A DNA stretch of 64,000 nt from Kribbella sp. CA-293567 (GCF_027627575.1 NZ_CP114065.1:1736001-1800000); one strand, 5' to 3'. Shown: positions 1 through 10,268, numbered from the stretch's first letter. Numbers and translations: made by a program. Notes: generated from the sequence alone by a model not told the origin.

Positions 1-282
1 GCGAAGTTCCGCAACCACGCCCGGCAGGCGGGGCTGCAGGACGTCACTCTGCAGGGCAATCTGATCAGGTTCGGGCCGGTCGACCTGGCCGATTCGAAGG
101 TGCTGCGGCTGAACAGGCTGTACCCGAAGAGTCTGGTCAAGCCGCAACTGCGTACGATCCTGGTGCCGAGACCTGTCACCCGGCCGGTCGCCGGTCAGCC
201 GCTTCGCGATCAGGAGCTGCTGCAGTGGTGCACCCGGCTGATCGACGACGTGATCGCCGAACCGGCCCCGGTACCGGCATGA
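1..282 (+). CDS. mfd: Transcription-repair coupling factor Mfd, C-terminal end (5' truncated by window)
   Basis: The frame is open from base 1, so only the last 93 residues are present. Mfd is the ATP-dependent translocase that removes RNA polymerase stalled at DNA lesions and hands the site to UvrA. The segment matches the end of the C-terminal TRCF (D7) domain, including RFGPVDLADSKVLRLNRLYP. The following order of SurA_N lipoprotein, mazG and eno is the usual actinobacterial neighbourhood of mfd, which supports the call. The helicase motifs lie outside the window and cannot be checked. Confidence 0.85.
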   Translation, partial: AKFRNHARQAGLQDVTLQGNLIRFGPVDLADSKVLRLNRLYPKSLVKPQLRTILVPRPVTRPVAGQPLRDQELLQWCTRLIDDVIAEPAPVPA

Positions 283-310
283 CCATGAACTGGAAACGCG
301 AGGAGATTCG

Positions 311-1015
311 GTGAGCACAACGCGTCGGCTGCGGACGGCCAAGGTGCAGGTAGTGAGCGCGGCCCTGGCCTCGGTGCTGCTGCTCGGCGGTTGCGCCGCC
401 GGCACCCACCCGGGCGCGGCGGCGTCGGTCGGTGGCGAGGAGATCAGCGTCGGCGACGTCGACAAGAGCACCGAGGCGATCCAGACCGCGATCGGTGGCG
501 GGCAGGTGACGCCGACCGTCGTCCTGGGTCTGCTGGTGGACAACGTGCTGGCCGGCCAGGTGCAGGAGCAGCGCTCGATCACCGTCACCGAGGCCGAGAT
601 CGACCAGGCCTCGAAGGTCGTCTTCGACCCCCAGGTGTACGAGAAGTTCGTCGCCGACCCGGTCACCAAGGACTTCCTGCGCAACTCGGCCCGCGCGCTG
701 GTGGCCCGGATCAAGCTGGCCGGCGGCAGCGGCTCGATCAAGGACCCGCAGGCACCGGCCCAGAACACGGCCGGTACCAAGCTGGTGGAGGAAGCGGCGA
801 AGAACATCGACGTCGACGTCGCCCCGCGCTACGGCAAGTGGGACGGCAGCAAGGTCTCCAACGGCGAGCAGGGTGAGGACACCGGCTCGCTGTCGGTGCT
901 GTCCGACCAGACGAAGGCGGCCAAGAAGCCGCCCGCGGGCCAGCAGCAGCAGGAGCAGCCGCCGGCCGAGCAGCCGCCCGCTGAGCAGCCGCCGGTCGAG
1001 CAGCCGCAGGGCTGA
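311..1015 (+). CDS. SurA N-terminal-like lipoprotein (putative periplasmic chaperone)
   Basis: A 234-residue exported protein with a GTG start 28 bp after mfd. An N-terminal hydrophobic segment ends in the lipobox LLGGC (Cys about residue 28), so it is probably an extracytoplasmic lipoprotein. Residues about 35-150 resemble the SurA N-terminal chaperone domain (GGEEISVGDVDKS near its start); no PPIase domain is visible. The C-terminus is a low-complexity tail of Gln, Glu and Pro built from repeats of about five residues (EQPPA). This type of gene sits between mfd and mazG in many actinobacteria. The function is inferred from the family. Confidence 0.75.
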   Translation: MSTTRRLRTAKVQVVSAALASVLLLGGCAAGTHPGAAASVGGEEISVGDVDKSTEAIQTAIGGGQVTPTVVLGLLVDNVLAGQVQEQRSITVTEAEIDQASKVVFDPQVYEKFVADPVTKDFLRNSARALVARIKLAGGSGSIKDPQAPAQNTAGTKLVEEAAKNIDVDVAPRYGKWDGSKVSNGEQGEDTGSLSVLSDQTKAAKKPPAGQQQQEQPPAEQPPAEQPPVEQPQG

Positions 1016-1018
1016 GTT

Positions 1019-2032
1019 TTGTCGGGTTCGGTCAAGGTCGTTCTGACCAGTCCGCGAGTCGCGCCCGGGTTGCTGACCCGGGCCGGCTGGCAGGTCTTCG
1101 CCGCCGCCGACCACATCGGCGCGTCGGCCGGACCCGAGCGCCCCGACGTCCAGGCGCTGATCGGGTCCGGACTCGTGGTGCAGCACATCGACGGTGACGT
1201 CGGCGAGCAGTGGACGTGGCTCACCGGCGCTGCCGCGACGGGGTGTCAGGTCGCGTGGCTGGTCGGCGAGGACGGTGAGCCCGCGCTGCTGCGAATGATC
1301 GCCGACGAGCTGAGCCGGGAGCCGCGACCGGCGTACGAGGTGGAGATCGTGCACGGCTCGTACGACGTACCGGGGGCGCGGCTGATCGACCTGGTGCGGG
1401 TGATGGACCGGTTGCGCCGCAACTGTCCGTGGGACCAGGAGCAGACCCACCACAGCTTGGCGCGGTACCTGCTGGAGGAGACCTACGAGACGCTCGAGGC
1501 GATCGACTCGGGCGACTACGTGCATCTGCGCGAGGAACTCGGCGATCTGTTGCTGCAGGTCGCTTTCCACGCGCGCATCGCCGAGGAGATCTCGGAGGAG
1601 GACGACGGGTTCTCGATCGACGACGTCGCCGGGGGACTGGTCGAGAAGCTGATCCGCCGCCACCCGCACGTCTTCGCCGACGTCACCGCCGCGGACTCCG
1701 CGGCCGTCGAAGCGAACTGGGAAACCATCAAGGCCGCGGAGAAACAACGCACCTCGGTCCTCGAAGGCATCCCGCTGGCGCTTCCCGCCCTGGCGCTGGC
1801 CGACAAGGTTCTCGGTCGAGCCGCGAAGATTCTTCCTGCCGACGCCCAGGGCCTTGGCACTGCCGAGTTACCTGCCGCGGCTGACCCTGCCTCCCCGGAA
1901 GACACCCTCATCGGGGCTGAACTCCTGGAGCTCGTCCGCAAGGCTCGTGCGCTCGGCGTAGACCCTGAGCAGGCACTCCGATCGGCCACGCATCGCCTGG
2001 CCGACCACGTGCGGACCGCCGAAGCTCAGTAA
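1019..2032 (+). CDS. mazG: Nucleoside triphosphate pyrophosphohydrolase MazG
   Basis: A 337-residue MazG that hydrolyses NTPs and dNTPs, including damaged ones, to NMP and pyrophosphate. The start is TTG, three bases after the lipoprotein stop, implying co-transcription. Residues about 1-110 form the extra N-terminal region seen in actinobacterial MazG. The catalytic MazG fold starts near residue 120 (RLRRNCPWDQEQTH) with the acidic metal-binding helices EETYETLEAI and EELGDLLLQV. One codon is TTA (1868-1870), rare in such genomes and read by the tRNA-Leu(UAA) gene at 18309, so translation may depend on that tRNA. Confidence 0.92.
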   Translation: MSGSVKVVLTSPRVAPGLLTRAGWQVFAAADHIGASAGPERPDVQALIGSGLVVQHIDGDVGEQWTWLTGAAATGCQVAWLVGEDGEPALLRMIADELSREPRPAYEVEIVHGSYDVPGARLIDLVRVMDRLRRNCPWDQEQTHHSLARYLLEETYETLEAIDSGDYVHLREELGDLLLQVAFHARIAEEISEEDDGFSIDDVAGGLVEKLIRRHPHVFADVTAADSAAVEANWETIKAAEKQRTSVLEGIPLALPALALADKVLGRAAKILPADAQGLGTAELPAAADPASPEDTLIGAELLELVRKARALGVDPEQALRSATHRLADHVRTAEAQ

Positions 2033-2065
2033 TTCCTTCGACGCGCACGGTGACCGCCTGACAGG

Positions 2066-2923
2066 GTGGCCGGCGTGGAGCTCACCGACGTACTGGCGCA
2101 GCGCTGGGGTCTGAGCGTCGACGGCGCGGACGTGCTGGACGGCGGGATGAACTCGCGAACCTGGCTCATCGTCTCCGGCGGCTCCAAGCTGGTCGCGAAG
2201 GCCGTCAAGCGGGGCGATTCCTCGTTCGAGCCCGGGCTGGAGCTGGCTACGCGCCTCGCTCGTTCCGGCTTGACGACCGGTGCGCCTGTGCCGAGCACCA
2301 GCGGGCGGCTGACTGAGCCGTGGGGCGAGCTGCAACTCGCAGTACTGGATCACGTCGACGGCACTCCACTAACGGGCACACCGGAGGACCAGCGAGCCAT
2401 CGGTACGACGCTCGCGCGGGTGCACGTGATCGCGCAGGAGCCGGCCGGTGACGTGGAGAAGTGGTTCGAGCTGGTCACCTGCCTGGACGCCTATCTGGAC
2501 CTGGAGCCTTGGATCCGCCCGGCCGTCGAGAGCGCGCTGGACGCCGTACGGGCTCTGAACTCCCTCACTTGGGCCGGCCTCCACGGTGACCCGTCCCCGG
2601 AAGCGTTCATCCGTCAACCCGACGGCGGCACCGCCCTGATCGACTGGGGCAGCTACATGATCGGCCCGCTGCTCTACGACGTCGCCTCAGCTGTCATGTA
2701 CGCCGGCACGGACACCCACCTGATCCCCGCCTACCTCGCCGCCCGCCCCGACCTGACCGAAGAACTCACCACCGGCCTCCCCGCCTTCTCGCGCTTCCGC
2801 CACGCAGTCCAAGCCGCATACTTCGCCTGGCGCGTCTCCACCGACGACCAAACCGGCCTCACCACCGACAACGGCAACCAAATCGGCCTCACCCACGCCC
2901 GAACCTGGTTCAGCTCGCACTGA
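2066..2923 (+). CDS. Aminoglycoside-phosphotransferase-fold protein
   Basis: A 285-residue protein of the APH/choline kinase-like fold with a GTG start. The catalytic loop reads HGDPSPEAF, so the catalytic Asp is present but the usual Asn seven residues after the His is Ala. IDWG supplies the DFG-like metal ligand. From memory, this HGDPxPEAF form recurs in an actinobacterial family, so it may be a family trait rather than decay. The substrate cannot be deduced, and antibiotic resistance should not be assumed. It lies downstream of mazG in the same direction with a 33-bp gap. Confidence 0.7.
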   Translation: MAGVELTDVLAQRWGLSVDGADVLDGGMNSRTWLIVSGGSKLVAKAVKRGDSSFEPGLELATRLARSGLTTGAPVPSTSGRLTEPWGELQLAVLDHVDGTPLTGTPEDQRAIGTTLARVHVIAQEPAGDVEKWFELVTCLDAYLDLEPWIRPAVESALDAVRALNSLTWAGLHGDPSPEAFIRQPDGGTALIDWGSYMIGPLLYDVASAVMYAGTDTHLIPAYLAARPDLTEELTTGLPAFSRFRHAVQAAYFAWRVSTDDQTGLTTDNGNQIGLTHARTWFSSH

Positions 2924-2925
2924 AC

Positions 2926-3369
2926 TCAGAGTTTGTCGGCGGCGACGACCGAGACTCTGGACTCGTCACCGACCAGGGCGATCAGATCGCCGAGATCGGA
3001 GGTCGCGATGACGATCGGACCGGGCTCAGCGAGGGCGGTGGCGACCAGAATCGCATCTACCGCCTGCCCGGATCCCAGGCCGGCAGCACCGATCAGCTTG
3101 CCCGCACGTTCACCGACCGCTTGAGTCACCGGCTGAACCACGACGCCGCCGAGGATGCGGTAGACCCCTGCATCGCGTGCGGTGCCGCGCAAGGCTTCAG
3201 CAAGGATCGCGGCCGAGGTGACCACTCGGCGGCCATCGAGGTATGCGGCCTGCAACCTGACGTACATCGCGCGATCGGTCGCAGCCCGCGACAGGCCCTC
3301 GTTGTCCAGGACAAGAGTTCCCTGCGCGGCAGAAGGCACCCGCTTGCGAGGGCTCACCGACCGGGCCAT
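2926..3369 (-). CDS. PIN-domain toxin, VapC-like
   Basis: A 147-residue protein with PIN-fold hallmarks: an early acidic motif LVLDNEGLS, a central AILAEAL, VDAILVATAL, and a late ATSDLGDL, together supplying the acidic metal-binding residues of a VapC-type ribonuclease. The start (ATG at 3369) overlaps the end of the upstream ribbon-helix-helix gene by 16 bp, the usual antitoxin-toxin arrangement. A basic extension of about 15 residues precedes the fold. It is convergent with the phosphotransferase gene, with only two bases between the stops. The RNA target is unknown. Confidence 0.75.
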   Translation of the reverse strand: MARSVSPRKRVPSAAQGTLVLDNEGLSRAATDRAMYVRLQAAYLDGRRVVTSAAILAEALRGTARDAGVYRILGGVVVQPVTQAVGERAGKLIGAAGLGSGQAVDAILVATALAEPGPIVIATSDLGDLIALVGDESRVSVVAADKL

Positions 3370-3587
3370 TCGGCACGAGCCTGAGCGAGTTCTTCCTCGG
3401 TCACCGGCCCATGCTGCTCCGCCAGTTCGGCCAGCAGATCGCCGAGCCGGTCGTGCTCCAGCTGGCGAACCAGCGCGTCAGTCACGTACGCCGAAACGTT
3501 GCCCCGGCCGGCCCGTGCCCTGAGCTCGGCAGCCAGGTCGGAGGGAATGGTGACGCTCACCTTGTCCGTGCGTGCCGGTTCACCCAT
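3354..3587 (-). CDS. Ribbon-helix-helix antitoxin of the PIN toxin
   Basis: A 77-residue protein with an N-terminal CopG/RHH-like strand-helix-helix segment (VSVTIPSDLAAELRARA) followed by an acidic C-terminal tail (GPVTEEELAQARAEWPGR) that would bind the toxin. The overlap with the downstream PIN gene implies translational coupling. RHH antitoxins of this class normally repress their own promoter, here expected between 3588 and 3647, which is shared with the divergent gene at 3648. Confidence 0.75.
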   Translation of the reverse strand: MGEPARTDKVSVTIPSDLAAELRARAGRGNVSAYVTDALVRQLEHDRLGDLLAELAEQHGPVTEEELAQARAEWPGR

Positions 3588-3647
3588 GCAGTCATCCTAC
3601 CGTTGGTGGGATTGGCTCTCCATTCCTCGTCTGACACGCTTTGGCTC

Positions 3648-5398
<1,751 letters not shown>

Positions 5399-5415
5399 CG
5401 ACGTAAGCTGCTGAG

Positions 5416-6030
5416 ATGTCCTCCCGCCGGGATCCAGGTGCGCGCCCAGGCTCGCGACCGACGAGTCGTAGCCAGTCGCGCCCACCTGCCCGCCGGGACG
5501 GCAACCAGCCGCCCAAACGGCGTACGACGGGAACCCCGCCCGGTCCACCCCGGACCCGGGGTTCCCGCAACCTCACCGGCCGGGCAGCCGTCGTGCTGCT
5601 CGTGCTCGGTGCGCTGATCGTGTCGTACGCGCAGAGCCTGCGGGTCTGGTTCGACCAGCACCAGCAGATCAGCACGCTGCAGCAGGAGATCCGCGACCGG
5701 GAGAAACGCGTCGACCAGCTCGACAACGAGATCTCCCGCTGGAACGACGACGCCTACGTCAAGGCGCAGGCCCGGCAACGGCTCGGCTGGGTGATGCCGG
5801 GCGAGATCGGCTACCGGGTGATCGGCGCGGACGGCAAACCGGTCGGTGCGCCGCCCGAACCGGCCGGCCCGGTGGACCCGAAGGCCGACGAGCCGCCGGA
5901 GCCGACCTGGTACACCAAGCTCTGGGGCAGCGTCGAAGGCGCTGGCCAACCGCCGCAGCCGGTCAAGCCGGCCACCTCGAAGCCGACCCCCAAACCAGTT
6001 CTGACCGCACCACCGAAGGGCAGCAGGTGA
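5416..6030 (+). CDS. Septum formation initiator, FtsB/DivIC family
   Basis: A 204-residue single-pass membrane protein. A Pro/Arg-rich cytoplasmic tail of about 50 residues is followed by one transmembrane segment (AAVVLLVLGALIVSYAQSL) and an extracytoplasmic coiled coil (STLQQEIRDREKRVDQLDNE). The family motif ends in ARQRLGWVMPGEIGYRV. The C-terminal 60 residues are Pro/Lys-rich. Members belong to the FtsQ-FtsL-FtsB division subcomplex. The position between eno and DUF501 is the standard actinobacterial arrangement. Confidence 0.88.
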   Translation: MSSRRDPGARPGSRPTSRSQSRPPARRDGNQPPKRRTTGTPPGPPRTRGSRNLTGRAAVVLLVLGALIVSYAQSLRVWFDQHQQISTLQQEIRDREKRVDQLDNEISRWNDDAYVKAQARQRLGWVMPGEIGYRVIGADGKPVGAPPEPAGPVDPKADEPPEPTWYTKLWGSVEGAGQPPQPVKPATSKPTPKPVLTAPPKGSR

Positions 6031-6509
6031 GCGTTTCACCCGAGGACGTCTCGGCCGTCAGCGAGCAACTCGGCCGTCCGGCCCGCGGGATCCGCTCGAT
6101 CGCGCACCGCTGCGGCTGCGGCCTGCCCGACGTGGTGGAGACCGAACCACGGCTGCCCGACGGCACTCCGTTCCCGACCACGTTCTACCTCACCTGCCCG
6201 CGGCTCGCCTCGGCCATCGGCACGCTCGAGGCGGAGGGCGTGATGAAGGAGATGACGGACCGGCTCGGCGAGGACGAGGACCTGGCCGCTCGCTACCAGT
6301 TGGCGCATGAGGACTATCTCCGCCGCCGCGAGTTGCTGGGCGACGTACCGGAGATCGCGGGGATCAGTGCCGGCGGTATGCCGACGCGCGTGAAGTGCCT
6401 GCACGTCCTGGTGGGCCACTCCCTGGCTGCCGGGCCCGGCGTGAACCCGCTGGGCGACGAAGCCCTGGCCCTGCTCCCGGAGTGGTCCCGCCGAGGTCCG
6501 TGTGTCTGA
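6027..6509 (+). CDS. DUF501 family protein
   Basis: A 160-residue conserved actinobacterial protein of unknown biochemical function. Its GTGA start overlaps the divIC stop by four bases, indicating translational coupling. Visible motifs are a Cys/His-containing RSIAHRCGCGLPDVVETEPR near the N-terminus, PFPTTFYLTCPRL, and a C-terminal RVKCLHVLVGHSLAAGPGVN. The conserved Cys and His residues could bind metal, but this is inference. It always appears to travel with the divIC and ppx/gppA genes on each side, as here. Confidence 0.85.
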   Translation: MSVSPEDVSAVSEQLGRPARGIRSIAHRCGCGLPDVVETEPRLPDGTPFPTTFYLTCPRLASAIGTLEAEGVMKEMTDRLGEDEDLAARYQLAHEDYLRRRELLGDVPEIAGISAGGMPTRVKCLHVLVGHSLAAGPGVNPLGDEALALLPEWSRRGPCV

Positions 6510-7491
6510 CCAGCCGGAAGGTGCTGCCGTGCCTGAGAGTGCCGTGCCTGAGAGTGCCACGTCCATCCGGCCGGTGCGGGTGGCCGCGATCGACTGCGGC
6601 ACCAACTCGATCCGGCTCCTGATCGCCGACTACGCCAACGGCGAGCTGACCGAGGTCGACCGGCAGATGCGCATCGTCCGGCTCGGGCAAGGGGTCGACT
6701 CCACCGGCGCCTTCGCCGCGGATGCCCTGCTGCGCACCTTCGAGGCATGCGGCGAGTACGCCGAGATCGTGCGGTCCGCCGGCGTCGACCGGCTGCGCTT
6801 CGTCGCCACCTCGGCGGCGCGGGACGTGAGCAACCGCGACGAGTTCTTCGCCGGGGTCCTCGACCGGCTCGGCGTTCAGCCGGACATCATCTCCGGCGAC
6901 GAAGAGGCGGCGCTGAGCTTCCAGGGCGCGACCTTGGGGCTGGCGGCCCTGGAGATCCCGGGCCCGTACTTGGTGGCCGACATCGGTGGCGGCTCGACCG
7001 AGCTGGTGCTGGGCGACGAGAACGGCGTACTGGCGGCCGAGTCGCTCGACATGGGCTCCGTGCGGATGACCGAGCGCCACCTGCCCTCGGACCCCGCGAC
7101 GATCGAGGAGATGGCGGCGGCCACCAAGGACATCGACGCGCTGCTCGACTCGACCTCGGTCCCGCTGGACCAGGCACGCTCGCTGATCGGGGTCGCGGGA
7201 ACGGTCACCACCGTCGCCGCGGTCGCGCTGAAGCTGACCGAGTACTCCGCGGGAGCGATCCACCACGCCCGGATCGACGCCGCACAACTGCTCGACACGA
7301 CCTCGTGGCTGATGGGCTCGACCCGGATGGCCCGCGCCGACGTACCGGCCATCCACCCCGGCCGGGTGGACGTGATCGGAGCCGGCGCGCTCATCCTCCA
7401 ACGCCTGCACGACCGCCTCGACCAGGACGGCGTACTGGTGTCCGAACACGACATCCTCGACGGAGTGGCGCTAGCTCTCGCCCGCCAGTAG
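6502..7491 (+). CDS. Exopolyphosphatase / pppGpp phosphohydrolase (Ppx/GppA family)
   Basis: A 329-residue member of the actin-fold Ppx/GppA family that removes terminal phosphate from polyphosphate or pppGpp. The GTG start overlaps DUF501 by eight bases. The core begins VAAIDCGTNSIRLLIAD, with the second phosphate loop in LVADIGGGSTELVLGD and IISGDEEAALSF between them. About 25 residues precede the core and contain a 15-bp tandem duplication (6529-6543 and 6544-6558) giving PESAVPESA. At about 330 residues it is the short, single-module type. Its 3' end overlaps the convergent flavoprotein gene by 21 bp. Confidence 0.9.
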   Translation: MSDQPEGAAVPESAVPESATSIRPVRVAAIDCGTNSIRLLIADYANGELTEVDRQMRIVRLGQGVDSTGAFAADALLRTFEACGEYAEIVRSAGVDRLRFVATSAARDVSNRDEFFAGVLDRLGVQPDIISGDEEAALSFQGATLGLAALEIPGPYLVADIGGGSTELVLGDENGVLAAESLDMGSVRMTERHLPSDPATIEEMAAATKDIDALLDSTSVPLDQARSLIGVAGTVTTVAAVALKLTEYSAGAIHHARIDAAQLLDTTSWLMGSTRMARADVPAIHPGRVDVIGAGALILQRLHDRLDQDGVLVSEHDILDGVALALARQ

Positions 7492-8016
7492 TCGCGCCTG
7501 GACGAGGCCGATGATCTCTTGCCAGGGCAAGGGTCGACCGCTGGTTCCCGTCCGAGGTTCCAGTAGTTCCCACTCGACCAGCTCGGCGCCACCTCGGCGC
7601 AGCGTGTCGAGATGCCCGGCCCAGGCCGGATGCCGGGTGTGGGCGGCATTCACCTTGGGAAAGACGATCATCGGAATGCTGCCGAGCGCTTCCGACAGCA
7701 CTGTCAGCGCCTGGCTGTCGCCGATGCCCAGCGCGAGCTTCGCCACCGAGTTGGCGCTCAGCGGCGCGGCGACGAAGAGGTCGATCGGCGGATGAGGACG
7801 CGGCTCGCCGGGCAGCCGGGGCTTCGAGCGGACCGGTAGGCCGGTGAGCTGCTCGAGTGCCTGCAGTTCGGCGGGGGAGAACCAGCCCGCCGCGGTCGGC
7901 GTGAGCGTGAGCGCGACTCGGTGACCCAGCTGGATCAGAGGCTCCAGCAACCCGACACTGAGTTGCTCGACACCACCGGTTGCCGATGCGACGACCCCGA
8001 TCACCTTGTGCGCCAT
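7471..8016 (-). CDS. Flavoprotein (phosphopantothenoylcysteine decarboxylase-like fold)
   Basis: A 181-residue flavoprotein of the HFCD fold: N-terminal VIGVVASATGGVEQL for FMN phosphate binding, the central FVAAPLSANSVAKLALGIGD typical of this fold, and PMIVFPKVNAAH. It lacks the CoaB half, so it is not a full Dfp/CoaBC. Stand-alone members act as decarboxylases or in flavin prenylation; which applies here cannot be told. It overlaps the ppx/gppA end by 21 bp on the opposite strand, so the two transcripts run into each other. Confidence 0.75.
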   Translation of the reverse strand: MAHKVIGVVASATGGVEQLSVGLLEPLIQLGHRVALTLTPTAAGWFSPAELQALEQLTGLPVRSKPRLPGEPRPHPPIDLFVAAPLSANSVAKLALGIGDSQALTVLSEALGSIPMIVFPKVNAAHTRHPAWAGHLDTLRRGGAELVEWELLEPRTGTSGRPLPWQEIIGLVQARLLAGES

Positions 8017-8040
8017 CCGCCACAGCGTAGGTGGCGTGCA

Positions 8041-8133
8041 TAGCGACAGGCAGTGGTGTCGAATTCGAGGCGCTCAGCTTGGTGCTCGAGCGGGAGAGCC
8101 GGCGTGGTCGGGGACTACTGCCTGTCGTTGTGT
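8041..8133. repeat. 93-bp dispersed element, copy A (inverted ends)
   Basis: A short element with ends TAGCGACAGGCAGT and ACTGCCTGTCGTTGTGT. The inner 11 bases (CGACAGGCAGT at 8044-8054 and its complement at 8117-8127) are perfect inverted repeats. A second element of exactly the same length and the same ends lies at 53690-53782 with an unrelated interior. It fills the gap between the flavoprotein start and the TetR stop. No coding capacity is seen. It may be a MITE-like or REP-like element or a bidirectional structured RNA. Confidence 0.6.
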
Positions 8134-8140
8134 ACGACGA

Positions 8141-8728
8141 TCACCGGGGGCGCAGGCCGTCGAGGGCGAGTTTGAGGACTCGGGTGCGTTGGGCTTCGTC
8201 GACGAAGCCGGCTGCGGTCAGGCCGCTGACCATCCGGAGGACGTCGTCGAAGCTGGTGTCGGGGCGGATCGCGCCTGCTTGCTGGGCTTGGTCGAAGAGC
8301 GGCCGGCCGGCGTCGTACATCGCCTCGCGGGCGGTGCGGAACATGTCGGAGTCGCGGTTCAGCTCCTCGACGATCGCCCGCTTGGTCGCGGCGTAGCCGA
8401 CGAAGCGCTGCAGCCAGGTCTCCAGCGCCTCCCACGGCGGGAGTTCGGCGACCTCGTCCGCCGCGGCGCACAGCTCCTCGATCTCGCCGAAGTAGACGGC
8501 GTCGAAGAGGTCCTGCCGGGTCGGGAAGTTGCGGTAGAGCGTCCCGATGCCGACGCCCGCGTGCCGGGCGATGTCCTCCAGCGACGCACCGGCTCCGTGC
8601 TCGGCGAAGGCGTCCCGGGCCGCGGCCAGCAGGGCGTCGAAGTTGCGGCGGGCGTCCGCGCGGTGCGGGCGTTTGATGGCGATGCTCAGCCCTGCGCGCG
8701 CAGTGCCGGCTTTTGTGGTCTCGGTCAC
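8141..8728 (-). CDS. TetR family regulator, likely repressor of the adjacent MFS exporter
   Basis: A 195-residue TetR-family repressor. An N-terminal helix-turn-helix (residues about 25-70) contains ASLEDIARHAGVGIGTLYRN followed by FPTRQDLFDAVY, with an all-helical ligand-binding C-terminal domain. Start GTG 8728 is chosen; GTG 8737 is equally possible. The gene is divergent from the MFS transporter at 8826, and a perfect 18-bp palindrome lies between them, so it probably represses itself and the transporter until a substrate binds. Confidence 0.88.
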   Translation of the reverse strand: MTETTKAGTARAGLSIAIKRPHRADARRNFDALLAAARDAFAEHGAGASLEDIARHAGVGIGTLYRNFPTRQDLFDAVYFGEIEELCAAADEVAELPPWEALETWLQRFVGYAATKRAIVEELNRDSDMFRTAREAMYDAGRPLFDQAQQAGAIRPDTSFDDVLRMVSGLTAAGFVDEAQRTRVLKLALDGLRPR

Positions 8729-8751
8729 CTCAGCCACCCTATCGACTAGAA

Positions 8752-8788
8752 ACGGAGGTATACCTCCGTTATAGTGGAGGTACGCCTC
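8752..8788. promoter_or_regulatory. TetR operator region with MFS promoter
   Basis: ACGGAGGTATACCTCCGT at 8752-8769 is a perfect 18-bp palindrome. A second imperfect site, GAGGTACGCCTC, lies at 8777-8788. Between them sits TATAGT (8770-8775), a good -10 hexamer reading toward the transporter, so a bound repressor would cover it. The transporter Shine-Dalgarno GAAGGA follows at about 8811. Confidence 0.75.
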
Positions 8789-8825
8789 AACTTTAGCTGA
8801 AGGCATCTTCCGAAGGAATCTCCTG

Positions 8826-10268
8826 ATGCGTACAAGCACGTCTTCTGCGCGGATCACCCTGCTCGTCCTGGCTACGGCCGCGGCCTCGTTCTCGATGCTG
8901 CAGTCCCTGGTCAGCCCCGCGCTCCCGGTGATCCAGCGCGACCTGCACACCTCCCAGGGCACCGTGACCTGGACCCTGACCGCCTGGCTGCTTTCGGCCT
9001 CCGTGGCCACCCCGCTCCTCGGCCGGATCGGCGATCTGGCCGGCAAGAAGCGCACCCTGTTGATCGCCCTGGCGGCCGTCGCGGCCGGCTCCCTGATCGC
9101 CGCGCTCGCCCCGACCATCGGCGTACTGATCGCCGGCCGGGTGGTCCAGGGCCTCGGCGGCGCGATCTTCCCGCTCGCGTTCGGGATCGTCCACGACGAG
9201 TTCCCGGCCGAGCGAGTGCCGTCGCTGGTCGGCATCCTGTCGGCCGTGATCGCCGGTGGCGGCGGACTCGGCATCGTGCTCGCCGGGCCGGTCGTGCAGA
9301 ACCTCGACTGGCGCTGGCTGTTCTGGATCCCGCTGGTGGTGATCGGCCTCGCGATGCTCGCGGCGTACCGGTTCGTGCCTGAGTCGCCGTCGCGTCATCC
9401 GGGCCGGGTCGACTGGTTCGCCGCCGCCGCGCTGTCCAGCTGGCTGGTCGCGCTCCTGCTCCCGCTCAGCAAGGCGACTGTCTGGGGCTGGGGCTCCGGC
9501 CGCACGACAGGGCTGCTCGTGCTCGCGGTGGTGCTCTTCGCCGGCTGGGTGGCGATCGAGCTCCGCTCGCGCAACCCGCTGATCGACATGCGGATGATGC
9601 GCCTGCCCGCGGTCTGGACGACCAACCTGGTCGCGCTGCTCTTCGGCGCCGCGATGTTCGCGGTCTACGCGTTCGTGCCGCAGTTCATGCAGGTCCCGGC
9701 CTCGACCGGCTACGGCTTCGGCGCGACGGTCACCCGGGCCGGGCTGCTGATGCTGCCCATGCTGGTCGGGATGGCGCTCGCCGGGTCGCTGAGCGGCCCC
9801 GTTGCGCCGCGCTTCGACGTCAAGGCCCAGCTGATCCTTGGTTCGGCCTTCGGCTTCGTCTCCTGTACGGCGTTCGCGCTGTTCCACGACCGGCCCTGGC
9901 AGGTCGCAGCGGCCGGGGGAGTGTTCGGGCTCGGCATCGGGCTCGCCTACGCCTCGATGACCAGCCTGATCGTGCAGAACGTGCCGCAGCACCAGACCGG
10001 CGCCGCGAGCGGCATGAACGCGAACATCCGCACGATCGGCGGCTCGATCGGCACCGCGGTGGTCAGTTCGATCATCACCGCGCACACGGCCACCAACGGC
10101 CTGCCGCGCGAAGCCGGCTTCACCGACGCCTTCATCGTGCTCGCCGCCCTGTCGGCCGCTGCCGTACTGCTCGCCCTCCTGGTCCCGGCAGCCCGGCGCC
10201 GTGGCTCCTCGGCGCCCGCGCCGGTCGCGCCCGTCGCACCCGCGCTGCAGTCGGTGGAGACGCACTAA
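8826..10268 (+). CDS. MFS drug exporter, DHA2-like
   Basis: A 480-residue polytopic membrane protein of the major facilitator superfamily. The N-terminal half shows the drug:H+ antiporter pattern: ATPLLGRIGDLAGKKRTLL is the motif A loop between helices 2 and 3, and LIAGRVVQGLGGAIFPLAFG resembles motif B/C regions. The hydrophobic pattern suggests 12 to 14 helices. It is preceded by a TetR operator and GAAGGA Shine-Dalgarno and is divergent from the TetR gene, a standard efflux-pump arrangement. The substrate is unknown. Confidence 0.9.
   Translation: MRTSTSSARITLLVLATAAASFSMLQSLVSPALPVIQRDLHTSQGTVTWTLTAWLLSASVATPLLGRIGDLAGKKRTLLIALAAVAAGSLIAALAPTIGVLIAGRVVQGLGGAIFPLAFGIVHDEFPAERVPSLVGILSAVIAGGGGLGIVLAGPVVQNLDWRWLFWIPLVVIGLAMLAAYRFVPESPSRHPGRVDWFAAAALSSWLVALLLPLSKATVWGWGSGRTTGLLVLAVVLFAGWVAIELRSRNPLIDMRMMRLPAVWTTNLVALLFGAAMFAVYAFVPQFMQVPASTGYGFGATVTRAGLLMLPMLVGMALAGSLSGPVAPRFDVKAQLILGSAFGFVSCTAFALFHDRPWQVAAAGGVFGLGIGLAYASMTSLIVQNVPQHQTGAASGMNANIRTIGGSIGTAVVSSIITAHTATNGLPREAGFTDAFIVLAALSAAAVLLALLVPAARRRGSSAPAPVAPVAPALQSVETH

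Noticed and set aside
176-1747. Long open frame on the minus strand opposite the lipoprotein and mazG genes
   Set aside because: It is the GC-rich shadow of two well-supported genes. The protein is Arg/Leu/Gly low-complexity and matches no family.
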